Part shown: positions 7,515 to 16,263 of the stretch, piece by piece
Layout of the letters: every line of letters starts with the position of its first letter
Numbering within the stretch: position 1 is the stretch's first letter
Assembly: GCA_018895675.1 (NCBI GenBank)
Contig: JAHIOG010000542.1
Span: forward strand, 1 to 16,320
Reading direction: 5' to 3'
Length of the DNA stretch: 16,320 nt
Source of the DNA: a bacterium
GTDB lineage: Bacteria; Fidelibacterota; UBA2242
Program-made: the position numbers and the translations under genes
Notes under the pieces: generated by a model
Seen by the model: the letters and a program-made list of their open reading frames with translations, nothing else
What the model was told of the DNA's origin: nothing
Databases searched by the model: none

Positions 7515-8646
7515 GTATTGTCACTAATCTTAAAGGTTTTTCTTTATCCAGCATTTTTTTTGAAATGTTTAACAGGATGCCAATACAGGCAAAATTATAG
7601 AGCATTGTAGAACCGCCGTAGCTTAAAAAGGGCAATGGTAATCCCGTCACCGGCAGTATTCCACAGACGACACCGATATTGGCGAGGACGTATGAAAACA
7701 TACTGATAGAAAGACCAATACCCATCAGGTTCCCGAATATATCCGGAGCCCTGAATGATATCTGAATTCCCCGTATAAATAATAGAAGGAATAAGATTAG
7801 AAGGAGTGTTGCTCCGATGAATCCGAATTCTTCACCGGCAACTGAAAACACGAAATCCGTATGAGGCCCCGGTAAAAACAGGTTTTTCTCGATGCTTCCG
7901 GCAAGACCCCGTCCCCAGAATCCGCCGTTTCCAAGAGTTATCAGAGATTGATGAATCTGGTATCCGGCGTCCTGTATATCGTTTTCGCCGCTGATCGTTG
8001 TGATTATTCGTTTTAATTTATAGGGCGACCGTATTACAGTGAAAACCGAAAATATCATAAATAGTCCTATAAAAGGTGATAGATGAACCAGTTTCGTGCC
8101 GCCAATGATCATAATTGTGATGCCTAATACGGCTATGACAGCGCCTGTACTGAAATCCGGTTCGGCAACGACAAGCATTATGATAAACGTTAAAATAATT
8201 GCAGGAGGGAGGAACCCTTTTTTAAAGTCATTAATAATATCCTGGTGCCGATCGTAAAAAGAGGCTAAGTATAATATGACTGAAAATTTTGCTAATTCCG
8301 ACGGTTGGAAACTGAATGGCCCTAATTGTATCCAGCGCGCCATAGATGTACTTTCGCTGCTTCTGTTATAAATCAGTGTAAATACCAGCAGAATGATAGA
8401 CGAGATCGCAAACCAAAAGGATATTGATTTTAAATGATTGTAGTTTAGTTGTAAGAAGAATAATCCTACGATTAATCCCGCGATGATCCGGACAAAATGA
8501 CCTCTCATATAGAAGCCCGGATCATTGAATTTTGCGGCAGCAAGGGATGAACTTGCGCTGTATTGAATCACAAATCCGATACCGATCAGGATAATCGTCA
8601 ATATAAAGTAAATCTGATCGATTGATCGGTGATATTTAGCGTTCAT
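7507..8646 (-). CDS. ftsW: Lipid II glycosyltransferase FtsW (SEDS family)
   Basis: Polytopic SEDS peptidoglycan polymerase acting with FtsI at the division septum. 379 residues with about ten hydrophobic segments. Family motifs are ARWIQLGPFSFQPSELAK (103-120), AEPDFSTG (161-168), NGGFWGRGL (240-248), the catalytic loop around HTDFVFSVAGEEFGF (262-276) with Asp264 as the expected catalytic residue, and PVTGLPLPFLSYGGSTML (332-349). The residues before HTDF read LPGP where LPEA or LPEP is usual, so a commonly acidic position is Gly. FtsW rather than RodA is assigned from context: it lies between murD and murG in a division cluster and has ftsI in the same operon. The start overlaps the end of murD by 11 bases. 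Confidence 0.95.
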   Translation of the reverse strand: MNAKYHRSIDQIYFILTIILIGIGFVIQYSASSSLAAAKFNDPGFYMRGHFVRIIAGLIVGLFFLQLNYNHLKSISFWFAISSIILLVFTLIYNRSSESTSMARWIQLGPFSFQPSELAKFSVILYLASFYDRHQDIINDFKKGFLPPAIILTFIIMLVVAEPDFSTGAVIAVLGITIMIIGGTKLVHLSPFIGLFMIFSVFTVIRSPYKLKRIITTISGENDIQDAGYQIHQSLITLGNGGFWGRGLAGSIEKNLFLPGPHTDFVFSVAGEEFGFIGATLLLILFLLLFIRGIQISFRAPDIFGNLMGIGLSISMFSYVLANIGVVCGILPVTGLPLPFLSYGGSTMLYNFACIGILLNISKKMLDKEKPLRLVTIHD

Positions 8647-10033
8647 CCGAATCTCTTTCCGTTAATGAATTGACAATAGTTTTAAATACGTTGCCCCGGT
8701 GCTCGTAATTATCGAACATATCAAAACTGGCGCATGCCGGAGCAAGTAGAATGACATTGCCAGCCACCGCATCATTTTTTGCCTGCAATACGGCATTTTC
8801 CAGTGAATTCGCATGTGAATAATTAATAATTCCGTCAATGACGTTTTTAATTTTATCGGCTGCCTCACCGATTAGAATTGCCTTTTTTGCATGTTTCCGC
8901 AGCAAGGGCAGAAGTAATGAAAAATCGGAATCCTTGTCACGTCCACCTATAATAATTATCACCGGTTTTGTGAAACTTTTAAGCGCATATTTTACCGACT
9001 CAACGTTCGTGGCTTTTGAGTCGTTATAATAATCTACGCCATCTAATGTCCTGACATATTCCAGCCGATGTTCAATACCACTGAACCGTTTTAATAATCC
9101 TTTTATATGTTTCTGTGGCAGATTGTAATAATCAGCAACGTTTAACGCAGCGAGTATATTTAATAGATTGTGTTCTCCCAATAATGCGATGTCTTTCCTG
9201 ACGATAAAAGCTTGATCGTCTTTAGTAAATATCCTGTTCATATCGGTTTTGAATCGCATTTGAGGATTAGTAGTAAATCCGAAAGGTAATTTTTGTGGCA
9301 GATCTGGTAAATTATTCTTAAGCAGTGGATCATCTTCGAAATAAATGAACAAATCATTTTTATTCTGGTTACGGCTGATGTTCAATTTAGCTTTCAGATA
9401 TAGAGAAATATCATGATCGTATCGATCCATGTGATCGTCGGTTACATTCAGGATAATAGCAGCATTGGGATGGAAATGAATGATTCGTTCCAGCTGAAAG
9501 CTGCTGACTTCAAGTATAAATACTTTTGGTTTTTCAGTATCTTTTTGGGCTTCTGATATCAGCGAAGAGAAAGGGATACCGATATTTCCGCCGCAATAGG
9601 CGTCAAACCGGGTTTTTTTGAACATTTCATAGATTAAAGTCGTGGTGGTAGTTTTTCCGTTCGAGCCTGTAACTGCAATTAGCTGCGCTTCGGGCATAAA
9701 CCAGTAGGCAACTTCTATTTCACTTACAATTGGGATACCGGCAGATTCAATATCTTTTACAATGGGCGCAGAGTTCGGAATCCCCGGGCTGATAACTACA
9801 AAGTCCGAATTCAATACTTCTGAACTGTGATGACCTGTCTCCACAGTTACATTATATTTGTGAAGATCGTTTTGAACAGTTAGAGGGATAGTGACGTCTC
9901 CCGAATCCGAAAGAAGAACATGCGCACCATTCTTTGCGAGTAATAATGCTGCCGCCAGACCACTGCACCTGGCGCCCAGAACGGTTACTCGTTTATCAAT
10001 CAAATTAATTGGTAAAGATGATAGATCAATCAT
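8636..10033 (-). CDS. murD: UDP-N-acetylmuramoyl-L-alanine--D-glutamate ligase
   Basis: Cytoplasmic Mur ligase adding D-glutamate to UDP-MurNAc-L-Ala. 465 residues. The N-terminal UDP-binding Rossmann domain includes VTVLGARCSGLAAALLL (16-32) and ISPGIP (81-86). The central ATPase domain has VTGSNGKTTTT (121-131), the GGNIG motif (148-152), LEVSSFQLE and LNVTDDHMDRY. The C-terminal domain has the HRLEYV motif, NDSKATN and GGRDKDSDF, and ends with LLAPACASFDMFDNYEHRG, which is diagnostic of MurD. The start forms an ATGA overlap with the mraY stop, so translation is probably coupled. Domain order and residues are standard; no oddity seen. Confidence 0.98.
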   Translation of the reverse strand: MIDLSSLPINLIDKRVTVLGARCSGLAAALLLAKNGAHVLLSDSGDVTIPLTVQNDLHKYNVTVETGHHSSEVLNSDFVVISPGIPNSAPIVKDIESAGIPIVSEIEVAYWFMPEAQLIAVTGSNGKTTTTTLIYEMFKKTRFDAYCGGNIGIPFSSLISEAQKDTEKPKVFILEVSSFQLERIIHFHPNAAIILNVTDDHMDRYDHDISLYLKAKLNISRNQNKNDLFIYFEDDPLLKNNLPDLPQKLPFGFTTNPQMRFKTDMNRIFTKDDQAFIVRKDIALLGEHNLLNILAALNVADYYNLPQKHIKGLLKRFSGIEHRLEYVRTLDGVDYYNDSKATNVESVKYALKSFTKPVIIIIGGRDKDSDFSLLLPLLRKHAKKAILIGEAADKIKNVIDGIINYSHANSLENAVLQAKNDAVAGNVILLAPACASFDMFDNYEHRGNVFKTIVNSLTERDSDER

Positions 10034-11133
10034 AGTATTTTAAAACTGCTTAGACTTAACAGAGCCAACAAAATCCCGATTATCCAGAAACGGATAACGA
10101 TTTTACTTTCATCCAAGCCCTTCATTTCAAAATGGTGGTGAAGGGGAGCCATTAAAAATATCCGTTTCCCTGTGCCTGTTTTCTTTCTTGTATATTTGAA
10201 ATAACCGACCTGAATTAAAACAGACAATGCCTCTGCTACGAATATTCCACCGAGTAGTGCAAAGAGAATTTCTTTTTTAAGTAGTATTGCAAGTGTTCCA
10301 AGAGCGCTTCCCATGCCCAGAGAACCGGTATCCCCCATGAATACTTGTGCAGGTTTACTGTTGTACCATAGAAATCCGAGAATCCCACCGGCAAAAGACA
10401 TACAATATACCGCCAATTCTCCGCTTCCCGGAAGGTAAATAATATTAAGATATTGACTGAAATCAACACGACCGGAGACATAGGCGATCACGGCAAATGT
10501 GAGAGCGATAATTCCCATTAAACCGGACGCTAATCCGTCCAGACCGTCTGTGAGATTTACGGCGTTTGACGCGGCGGTGATGACAAGTATGACAAAAGGT
10601 ATATAGAGTATGCCGAGATTAATTTCAAAGTTTTTTAAAAAAGGAACCGAAGTAAATCCTCTTAAAGATTCAAATTCCGGTGCAAAGTATAAATAACTTC
10701 CGATAATCAATCCCAGGGTTATCTGACCTATCAATTTATAACGGGCGATCAATCCTTTTTTAACTTTTTTAACAACCTTTAAATAATCATCGAGAAATCC
10801 AACAGCGCCCATCCATAGCGTTGCTAATAGAATCAGGTTGATATAAATATTCTTTAAATTCGCCCATAGTAAAACCGGCACAATCACAGAAAATAAAATT
10901 ATGATCCCACCCATTGTCGGCGTGCCCTTTTTAGAAAGATGGGACTTGGGACCGTTTTCGCGAATAATCTCTCCTATCTGGTGTTTTCTTAGCTGCTTCA
11001 GGATAATAGGTCCCACAACAAAACTGATTAACAGTGCCGTAATGGCAGCCATGGCTGCTCGGAATGTGATATACTGAAACAGATTAAAACCGCTAATGTA
11101 TGTTTTGAGAGGATAGAGAAAATGATAAAACAT
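10030..11133 (-). CDS. mraY: Phospho-N-acetylmuramoyl-pentapeptide-transferase MraY
   Basis: Integral membrane enzyme transferring phospho-MurNAc-pentapeptide to undecaprenyl phosphate to make lipid I. 367 residues with about ten membrane segments. Active-site signatures are all present: KKGTPTMGG (68-76), FLDDYLKV with Asp115/Asp116 (113-120), NAVNLTDGLDGLA (190-202), the magnesium-binding FMGDTGSLGMG with Asp268 (265-275), and APLHHHFEMKG with the His cluster 332-334. The start lies one base after the murF stop, and the end overlaps murD by 4 bases. Position between murF and murD is the classic one. Confidence 0.99.
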   Translation of the reverse strand: MFYHFLYPLKTYISGFNLFQYITFRAAMAAITALLISFVVGPIILKQLRKHQIGEIIRENGPKSHLSKKGTPTMGGIIILFSVIVPVLLWANLKNIYINLILLATLWMGAVGFLDDYLKVVKKVKKGLIARYKLIGQITLGLIIGSYLYFAPEFESLRGFTSVPFLKNFEINLGILYIPFVILVITAASNAVNLTDGLDGLASGLMGIIALTFAVIAYVSGRVDFSQYLNIIYLPGSGELAVYCMSFAGGILGFLWYNSKPAQVFMGDTGSLGMGSALGTLAILLKKEILFALLGGIFVAEALSVLIQVGYFKYTRKKTGTGKRIFLMAPLHHHFEMKGLDESKIVIRFWIIGILLALLSLSSFKIL

Positions 11134-11134
11134 A

Positions 11135-12487
11135 TTATGTTTGAATTCCTTCTATTATTTCTTCTAATTGATTACCCCTGGAACCTTTTACTAAAATTGT
11201 ATCGGACTTTTGTACAATGCGTTTAAGAGCTGAGATCAGATCAATCTTATTATCATAGTGCTCGACGTATTTCATGCCGGCTTTTCGCGCTTCATCGACT
11301 GTAAATATTGATAACGGACCATATGTATATAATATATCAATTGGTAATTTAACTATTTTTTTGCCGATATCACGATGACATTGTTCCGATAAGTCGCCCA
11401 ATTCGAACATATCTCCGAATACGAATAGTCGTCTTCCCGGCACTTTCATTGTAGAAAATGTATCGATCGCAGCGTTCGTACTGTTTGGATTGGCGTTATA
11501 AACATCATCGATGATACGGCAATAATCTGTTTGTTGGACTGTAAACCGTTGATTTACAGCATGGAATGATTCAAGCGCCTCGACAATATTGTGAACAGGT
11601 ACGCTAAAAGTCCTGCCGACAGCAACAGCCGCCAGGGCATTTTGTGCCATCGCCTGCCCGGGAACTTTTAATTTGATAGATATTTCATTGTTAATTTCAA
11701 GTGTTGCGCAGGCGTTTTTATCATATTCTGTTATTGTGCCGGAATAATCACCATTTTTAATGTCCATTCCATAAGTCACTTGCATAGTTTTTGGTGACAT
11801 TCGGCGGATATTCGGGTCATTCAGGTTTATGAAGCTCATTCCATTGGAACTGAGTGATTGAAAAAGTTCTTCTTTTGCGCGGGTGACGCCCTCGAGATCT
11901 CCAAAAAATTCGGTATGTCCATAGCCAATGTTAGTGATTAATCCGGCAGTGGGTTTACACAATTCACAGAGAAAAGCGATTTCTCCGAAGTGATTGGTGC
12001 CGAGCTCCAAAAGGCTTAACGTGTGAGATTCATTTAGCCTCAGCAAGGTGAGCGGCAATCCAAGGTGGTTGTTCAAATTTCCACTGGTAGAATGTAAATC
12101 ATATTTGTATTTCAAGATTGATTCACACATGATTCTTATTGTCGTTTTACCGTTAGTTCCGGTAATTGCCAGAACCGGAATATCGAACTGATCTCTCCAG
12201 GTTGCCGCTAGCTGCTGGAGCGCTTTTTCCGGGGATTCTACTATCCATAAGGGCAGATCCGAGACGTCTGTTTGTTTAGCCCAATTTTTTGAAACGATGC
12301 TTAAAACAGCGCCCACTGCTGTTGCGGATTTTACAAATTTATGACCATCCACATTTTCTCCTGGCAGGGCAACAAACATCGAACCGCCGGTGACTTTTCG
12401 ACTGTCAATCGTCACATCGGAGATACTGCCATCGAAATTAACTAACGATCCCAAATTAATATTTCTGATAAATTCTGCGGTGATCAT
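11135..12487 (-). CDS. murF: UDP-N-acetylmuramoyl-tripeptide--D-alanyl-D-alanine ligase
   Basis: Cytoplasmic ligase that adds the D-Ala-D-Ala dipeptide to UDP-MurNAc-tripeptide. 450 residues. Motifs are IDSRKVTGGSMFVALPGENVDGHKF in the N-terminal domain (27-51), the ATP loop ITGTNGKTT (108-116), TSGNLNNHLGLPLTLL (134-149), ELGTNHFGEI (161-170), a candidate carbamylated lysine at 205 in RAKEELF, DDVYNANPNS (327-336), GDMFELG (358-364) and a C-terminal KGSRG (434-438). The ATG directly abuts the murE stop (TAAATG). A GGAA sequence inside the murE end may serve as its ribosome binding site. The D-Ala-D-Ala ligase that supplies its substrate is not in the window. Confidence 0.98.
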   Translation of the reverse strand: MITAEFIRNINLGSLVNFDGSISDVTIDSRKVTGGSMFVALPGENVDGHKFVKSATAVGAVLSIVSKNWAKQTDVSDLPLWIVESPEKALQQLAATWRDQFDIPVLAITGTNGKTTIRIMCESILKYKYDLHSTSGNLNNHLGLPLTLLRLNESHTLSLLELGTNHFGEIAFLCELCKPTAGLITNIGYGHTEFFGDLEGVTRAKEELFQSLSSNGMSFINLNDPNIRRMSPKTMQVTYGMDIKNGDYSGTITEYDKNACATLEINNEISIKLKVPGQAMAQNALAAVAVGRTFSVPVHNIVEALESFHAVNQRFTVQQTDYCRIIDDVYNANPNSTNAAIDTFSTMKVPGRRLFVFGDMFELGDLSEQCHRDIGKKIVKLPIDILYTYGPLSIFTVDEARKAGMKYVEHYDNKIDLISALKRIVQKSDTILVKGSRGNQLEEIIEGIQT

Positions 12488-13945
12488 TTATTTTCCGAAA
12501 AGTTCCTCAACAATTTTAACGTCGCTAAAAGGATGTCGAACACCGTTAATTTCCTGATAATTTTCGTGTCCTTTGCCAAGTATGGCGACAATATCTTTCG
12601 TTGAACTGTTCTCGATGGCAAATTGAATTGCTGCCTTTCGATCTGTGATTTTTATATAGTTCTCATTTTTATCGAATCCCTTGACGGCGTCTTCGATAAT
12701 TGCTTCCGGATCCTCAAAGCGGGGATTATCAGTAGTGATGATGACAGAATCCGACAATGATGCGGCAGCCTTTGCCATTTTGGGTCGCTTGGTTTTGTCG
12801 CGATTGCCGCCGCAGCCAAAAACTGTCACTAATTTTCCATCGGATGGAACGATGTCTTTTAATGCTCTCAACACATTGACGATCGCGTCCGGCGTATGGG
12901 CATAATCAATAAATACTCGGGGAAAGCCTTCCATTTGAACTTCCTGGAGTCGCCCCGGAATGTAATCGACACTTGCAATTGCCTGACTGATAACTGATGG
13001 TTGTATTCCTAACTGGATTGCTGATGAAGAGGCAGCCAGAATATTACTGAGATTATAATAGCCCGACATTGAACTTTTAATTGGAATAGAGATATTCCTG
13101 GATGTAATTGTTCCTTCTATTCCGGTTTTATACTTAATATCGCTTTTCCAGGTGAAATCAGCCTGTGAATCTACGGAGTAGGTAAATAATTGCGCGTCAC
13201 CAGTTGCATTAAACTTATCCGAATAAGAATCGTCGATATTTGATAAACGAAACCCTGTTTTGATTATTTTCCGGAATAATTCTACTTTGGCATTGACATA
13301 GTTATCGATGGTTAAATAAAAGTCCAGATGATCTTGTGAAATATTTGTAAAAACACCTCCTGTAAATTGGATATCATCAACTCTGTTCAATGATAGGGCA
13401 TGGGATGATACTTCCATTACAACCACGTCGATCTTTTCATCTACCATCTTTGCAAGAATCTGCTGTAATTGCAGCGAATCAGGGGTAGTTAAATTAATAG
13501 GGAAAAATTTATCATGAATTGAGAATCCAAGCGTCCCAATTGATCCACATGCAATCCCGGCAGTTTGTAAAATTATGTTTAATAGATATACGGTTGTGGT
13601 TTTACCGTTTGTGCCTGTTACGCCGATAACAGTTAATTTGTTTGATGGATTATCGTAATAATTTGCCGCGGCAGTTGATAGCGCCGTTCTACCATTTGAC
13701 ACGACGATCTGTGGTGGAATATTGATATTTTCCTGATATTCTTCCGTTACGATTGCGATAGCGCCATTTTGAATTGCCTGAGAGATGTATTGATGTCCAT
13801 CTGTTTGTGTGCCCCGTATGGCAAAGAACAAATCCCCGGCAGTGGTTTTCTTTGAATTATTTGAAATAGCGTTTATTTCGTTTGGAAGTTCTCCATATAG
13901 TCTATAATCGATATTTTTCAGTATATCGCGTAAAACCTTACTCAA
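12488..13945 (-). CDS. murE: UDP-MurNAc-L-Ala-D-Glu--meso-DAP ligase MurE
   Basis: Cytoplasmic ligase adding the third stem residue. 485 residues. The N-terminal domain has SNNSKKTTAGDLFFAIRGTQTDG (28-50). The ATP loop is VTGTNGKTTT (109-118), followed by TTPDSLQLQ (153-161), EVSSHAL (178-184), the candidate carbamylated lysine Lys220 in NAKVELF, and FIDYAHTPD (345-353). The substrate motif DNPR (406-409), within DNPRFEDP, indicates meso-diaminopimelate rather than L-lysine. GKGHE is at 457-461. The start is TTG at 13945, inside the last codons of ftsI, preceded by a strong GAGGAG 8 bases upstream; no ATG fits this site. The use of TTG and the 8-base overlap suggest translation tied to ftsI. 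Confidence 0.97.
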   Translation of the reverse strand: MSKVLRDILKNIDYRLYGELPNEINAISNNSKKTTAGDLFFAIRGTQTDGHQYISQAIQNGAIAIVTEEYQENINIPPQIVVSNGRTALSTAAANYYDNPSNKLTVIGVTGTNGKTTTVYLLNIILQTAGIACGSIGTLGFSIHDKFFPINLTTPDSLQLQQILAKMVDEKIDVVVMEVSSHALSLNRVDDIQFTGGVFTNISQDHLDFYLTIDNYVNAKVELFRKIIKTGFRLSNIDDSYSDKFNATGDAQLFTYSVDSQADFTWKSDIKYKTGIEGTITSRNISIPIKSSMSGYYNLSNILAASSSAIQLGIQPSVISQAIASVDYIPGRLQEVQMEGFPRVFIDYAHTPDAIVNVLRALKDIVPSDGKLVTVFGCGGNRDKTKRPKMAKAAASLSDSVIITTDNPRFEDPEAIIEDAVKGFDKNENYIKITDRKAAIQFAIENSSTKDIVAILGKGHENYQEINGVRHPFSDVKIVEELFGK

Positions 13946-15947
13946 GATTCACACTCCTCGGTTCCAGATTGATTGTACACTGTGTATTTGATGTGACCGG
14001 CGAATTTACTTGAGGATATTGAGACGTTACGACTCCGGTTCCCTGAATGTTGACATCAACGTTCATAGTCTGTAGGATAGCGACAGCCTGCCGGAGTGGT
14101 TTGCCGCGCAGATCAGGCATGCGCTGTGTGTATTGATACGTCGAAAGGCGAACACGGGATTCTCGTGGCGCGGCAGCAGCGGTTTGAACAAAACTTAACT
14201 TAGCTTGAAGAGAAGAGTTAACCAGCTTCAATTGGGGCGTTTGGAGTTGGTCCTCCTGGAAAAACAGGTCATCTGAGAGATTAACAATACGTTTAAATAT
14301 TTCTTTGACTACCGGAGCGGAAACACTTCCACCGGTATGATTTAAACCCTTTGGGTTATCAACGACGATGACACAAAGCAATTTGGGATCGTTAACGGGG
14401 AAAAATCCAACAAACGTTGCAACATAATCAGTTTGACTATAGCCTTTTTCAGTTACTTTTTGAGCTGTGCCGGTTTTTCCGGCGATTGCCATGCCATTGA
14501 TATCTGCATTCAAACCGGTTCCACTCTTGACAGTCAGCCGTAGCAGATCTCTCATCAAAATCATAGTTTCAGCAGATGCAACACGGCGGATATATTGGGG
14601 TTTGCCCTCGTACAATAAAATTCCATCTTTTGTTTCGATTTTTTTAACTAACTGCGGCTTTAATAAATAACCGCCGTTTGCGATAGCGGCATAAGCATTT
14701 GCCAATTGCAACGCTGTACAACAAACACCGTGACCAATTGTCACCTGGGCAAGCATCAGGTCATTCCATTTTTTCAACGGATGAATAATGCCTTCATGTT
14801 CACCTGGAAATTGAATGTCGGTTTTCGCTCCAAAACCGTACCGCCGGGCATAATTGAACACCTGATCTTTTCCAATCTTCTGGGCAACTTTAATCGTTCC
14901 AACATTGCTGCTTTTCTTAATAACTTCTGAAAAGGATAGAGTGCTGTATTTTATATGGTCGTGGATAATATTCTTTCCGATCTTAATATGACCATCTTCA
15001 CAATAGATACTATCTCCCGGTTGGACTTTATCTCCTTCAAAGGCTGCGGTGGCGGTTACGATCTTGAAAGTTGAACCCGGTTCAAAAATATCAGTGACCA
15101 CGCTATTTATCTGAGCTGAAACCGGATAGTTATTTGGCATATTTGGATCAAATCCGGGAATAGTCGACATGGCAAGTATTTCACCGTTATTTGGATTAAT
15201 AATAATCCCCATGGTTTTATCAGCATTATGTTGTTCAAAGGCATTTAATAATTCTTCATGCAATATAATCTGATATTCATGGTCTATTGTTAAGGTGATA
15301 TCATTGCCGTTAATAGTTTCCTTATAAGGCAGATCAGGGCGATTATTTAATCGACCCCAGCCATCTTTCATTGCCACCCGCCATCCTGGAGTGCCACATA
15401 CAAAGGGCTCCAGTTCCTTTTCAAGCCCTACGATACCGTGATTATCGATATCAGTTAACCCGATTAGTTGTCCCGCGATTTCTCCAAATGGATAACTCCG
15501 ATGGACTTTTTGTTCAATAGCAAATCCGGAATGATACTGGTATTTTTCCAGGAAAGGCTGAATTTCGCTATGTAAGATATCTCTTTCCAGCCAGACAAAA
15601 GTTCTGTCAGATTGTAAGGTTTTAAGATATGCTGCATACTTTGGCTTTATTAAAGCGCTTAACTCACCGGCAATTTTTTCTTTATTCTTTATTAAATAGG
15701 GGTGAATCGCGATATTGTACTGAACAATGTCCATAGTAAGGGCTTTTTGGTTCCTGTCGTTAATCGTACCTCTAATAGGATGAATTATCCTGCGATAATC
15801 AGCCTGGTTCTTACAGCTTTCCTGGTACCCTGTTGAATTGATAACTTGAATTGTAAACAAACGTCCGATCAACGCTCCCCAAAAAAGCAGTAGAAAAATG
15901 GAAATAATCCGGGTTCGTTTTCTGATCTTATGAAAATAATTAGTCAT
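13938..15947 (-). CDS. ftsI: Septal transpeptidase FtsI (class B PBP3) with PASTA domain
   Basis: Bitopic class B penicillin-binding protein that crosslinks septal peptidoglycan with FtsW. 669 residues: cytoplasmic basic tail, membrane segment at about 12-36, then the pedestal domain with the class B motif RGTINDRN (59-66). The transpeptidase domain carries all three catalytic motifs: SxxK as S292-T-F-K295, SxN as S346-S-N348 and KTGTA at 491-495. A C-terminal PASTA domain follows (about 609-660: MPDLRGKPLRQAVAIL then TGVVTSQYPQVNSPV), a cell-wall sensing or stabilising module also found in Gram-positive SpoVD/PBP2x-type proteins and in FCB-group FtsI. The linker at about 560-608 is low in conserved features. 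The ftsL stop lies 4 bases upstream. SpoVD is a family alternative, but the division-cluster context favours FtsI. Confidence 0.97.
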   Translation of the reverse strand: MTNYFHKIRKRTRIISIFLLLFWGALIGRLFTIQVINSTGYQESCKNQADYRRIIHPIRGTINDRNQKALTMDIVQYNIAIHPYLIKNKEKIAGELSALIKPKYAAYLKTLQSDRTFVWLERDILHSEIQPFLEKYQYHSGFAIEQKVHRSYPFGEIAGQLIGLTDIDNHGIVGLEKELEPFVCGTPGWRVAMKDGWGRLNNRPDLPYKETINGNDITLTIDHEYQIILHEELLNAFEQHNADKTMGIIINPNNGEILAMSTIPGFDPNMPNNYPVSAQINSVVTDIFEPGSTFKIVTATAAFEGDKVQPGDSIYCEDGHIKIGKNIIHDHIKYSTLSFSEVIKKSSNVGTIKVAQKIGKDQVFNYARRYGFGAKTDIQFPGEHEGIIHPLKKWNDLMLAQVTIGHGVCCTALQLANAYAAIANGGYLLKPQLVKKIETKDGILLYEGKPQYIRRVASAETMILMRDLLRLTVKSGTGLNADINGMAIAGKTGTAQKVTEKGYSQTDYVATFVGFFPVNDPKLLCVIVVDNPKGLNHTGGSVSAPVVKEIFKRIVNLSDDLFFQEDQLQTPQLKLVNSSLQAKLSFVQTAAAAPRESRVRLSTYQYTQRMPDLRGKPLRQAVAILQTMNVDVNIQGTGVVTSQYPQVNSPVTSNTQCTINLEPRSVNLE

Positions 15948-15951
15948 AATC

Positions 15952-16263
15952 CTATCTGACGGTTGTTACTTCCATGATAATAGCTAGGGTTTCCGGCTGT
16001 GGAGTCCACATATTCATTTCGCTTGATGCGATTTGTTTTATACGATCGGCACGGGATAAGCCATCTAATTCAACTAATATGATCCGGTTTTGAGTGATAA
16101 GATTTGCTTCTTCCCGCTTTAAAACGTCTATTTTCTCACATAATTGATTAGTATAGTTGAAAATCCAGACATAGAAGACCATAAGCCCGATTATTAAAAG
16201 AAAAAGGGTGGACATTATCACATTTTTTTTCCTGTTTTTACTGATTTTCTTCTTTGCCATCAT
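15952..16263 (-). CDS. ftsL: Cell division protein FtsL-like
   Basis: Small bitopic divisome protein, expected to pair by coiled coil with FtsB/DivIC and act on FtsWI. 103 residues: a strongly basic N-terminus (KKKISKNRKK), one membrane segment at about 15-36, then a predicted coiled coil at about 38-66 with leucine/isoleucine spacing (LCEKIDVLKREEANLI). The FtsL-like end is RADRIKQIASSEMNMWTPQPETL, corresponding to the family's conserved region ending in a P-x-PE motif. Two adjacent ATGs (16263 and 16260) are possible starts; the second gives better spacing from the upstream AGGGA. Recognition relies on layout and on its position just before ftsI, because FtsL sequences are poorly conserved. 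Confidence 0.88.
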   Translation of the reverse strand: MMAKKKISKNRKKNVIMSTLFLLIIGLMVFYVWIFNYTNQLCEKIDVLKREEANLITQNRIILVELDGLSRADRIKQIASSEMNMWTPQPETLAIIMEVTTVR

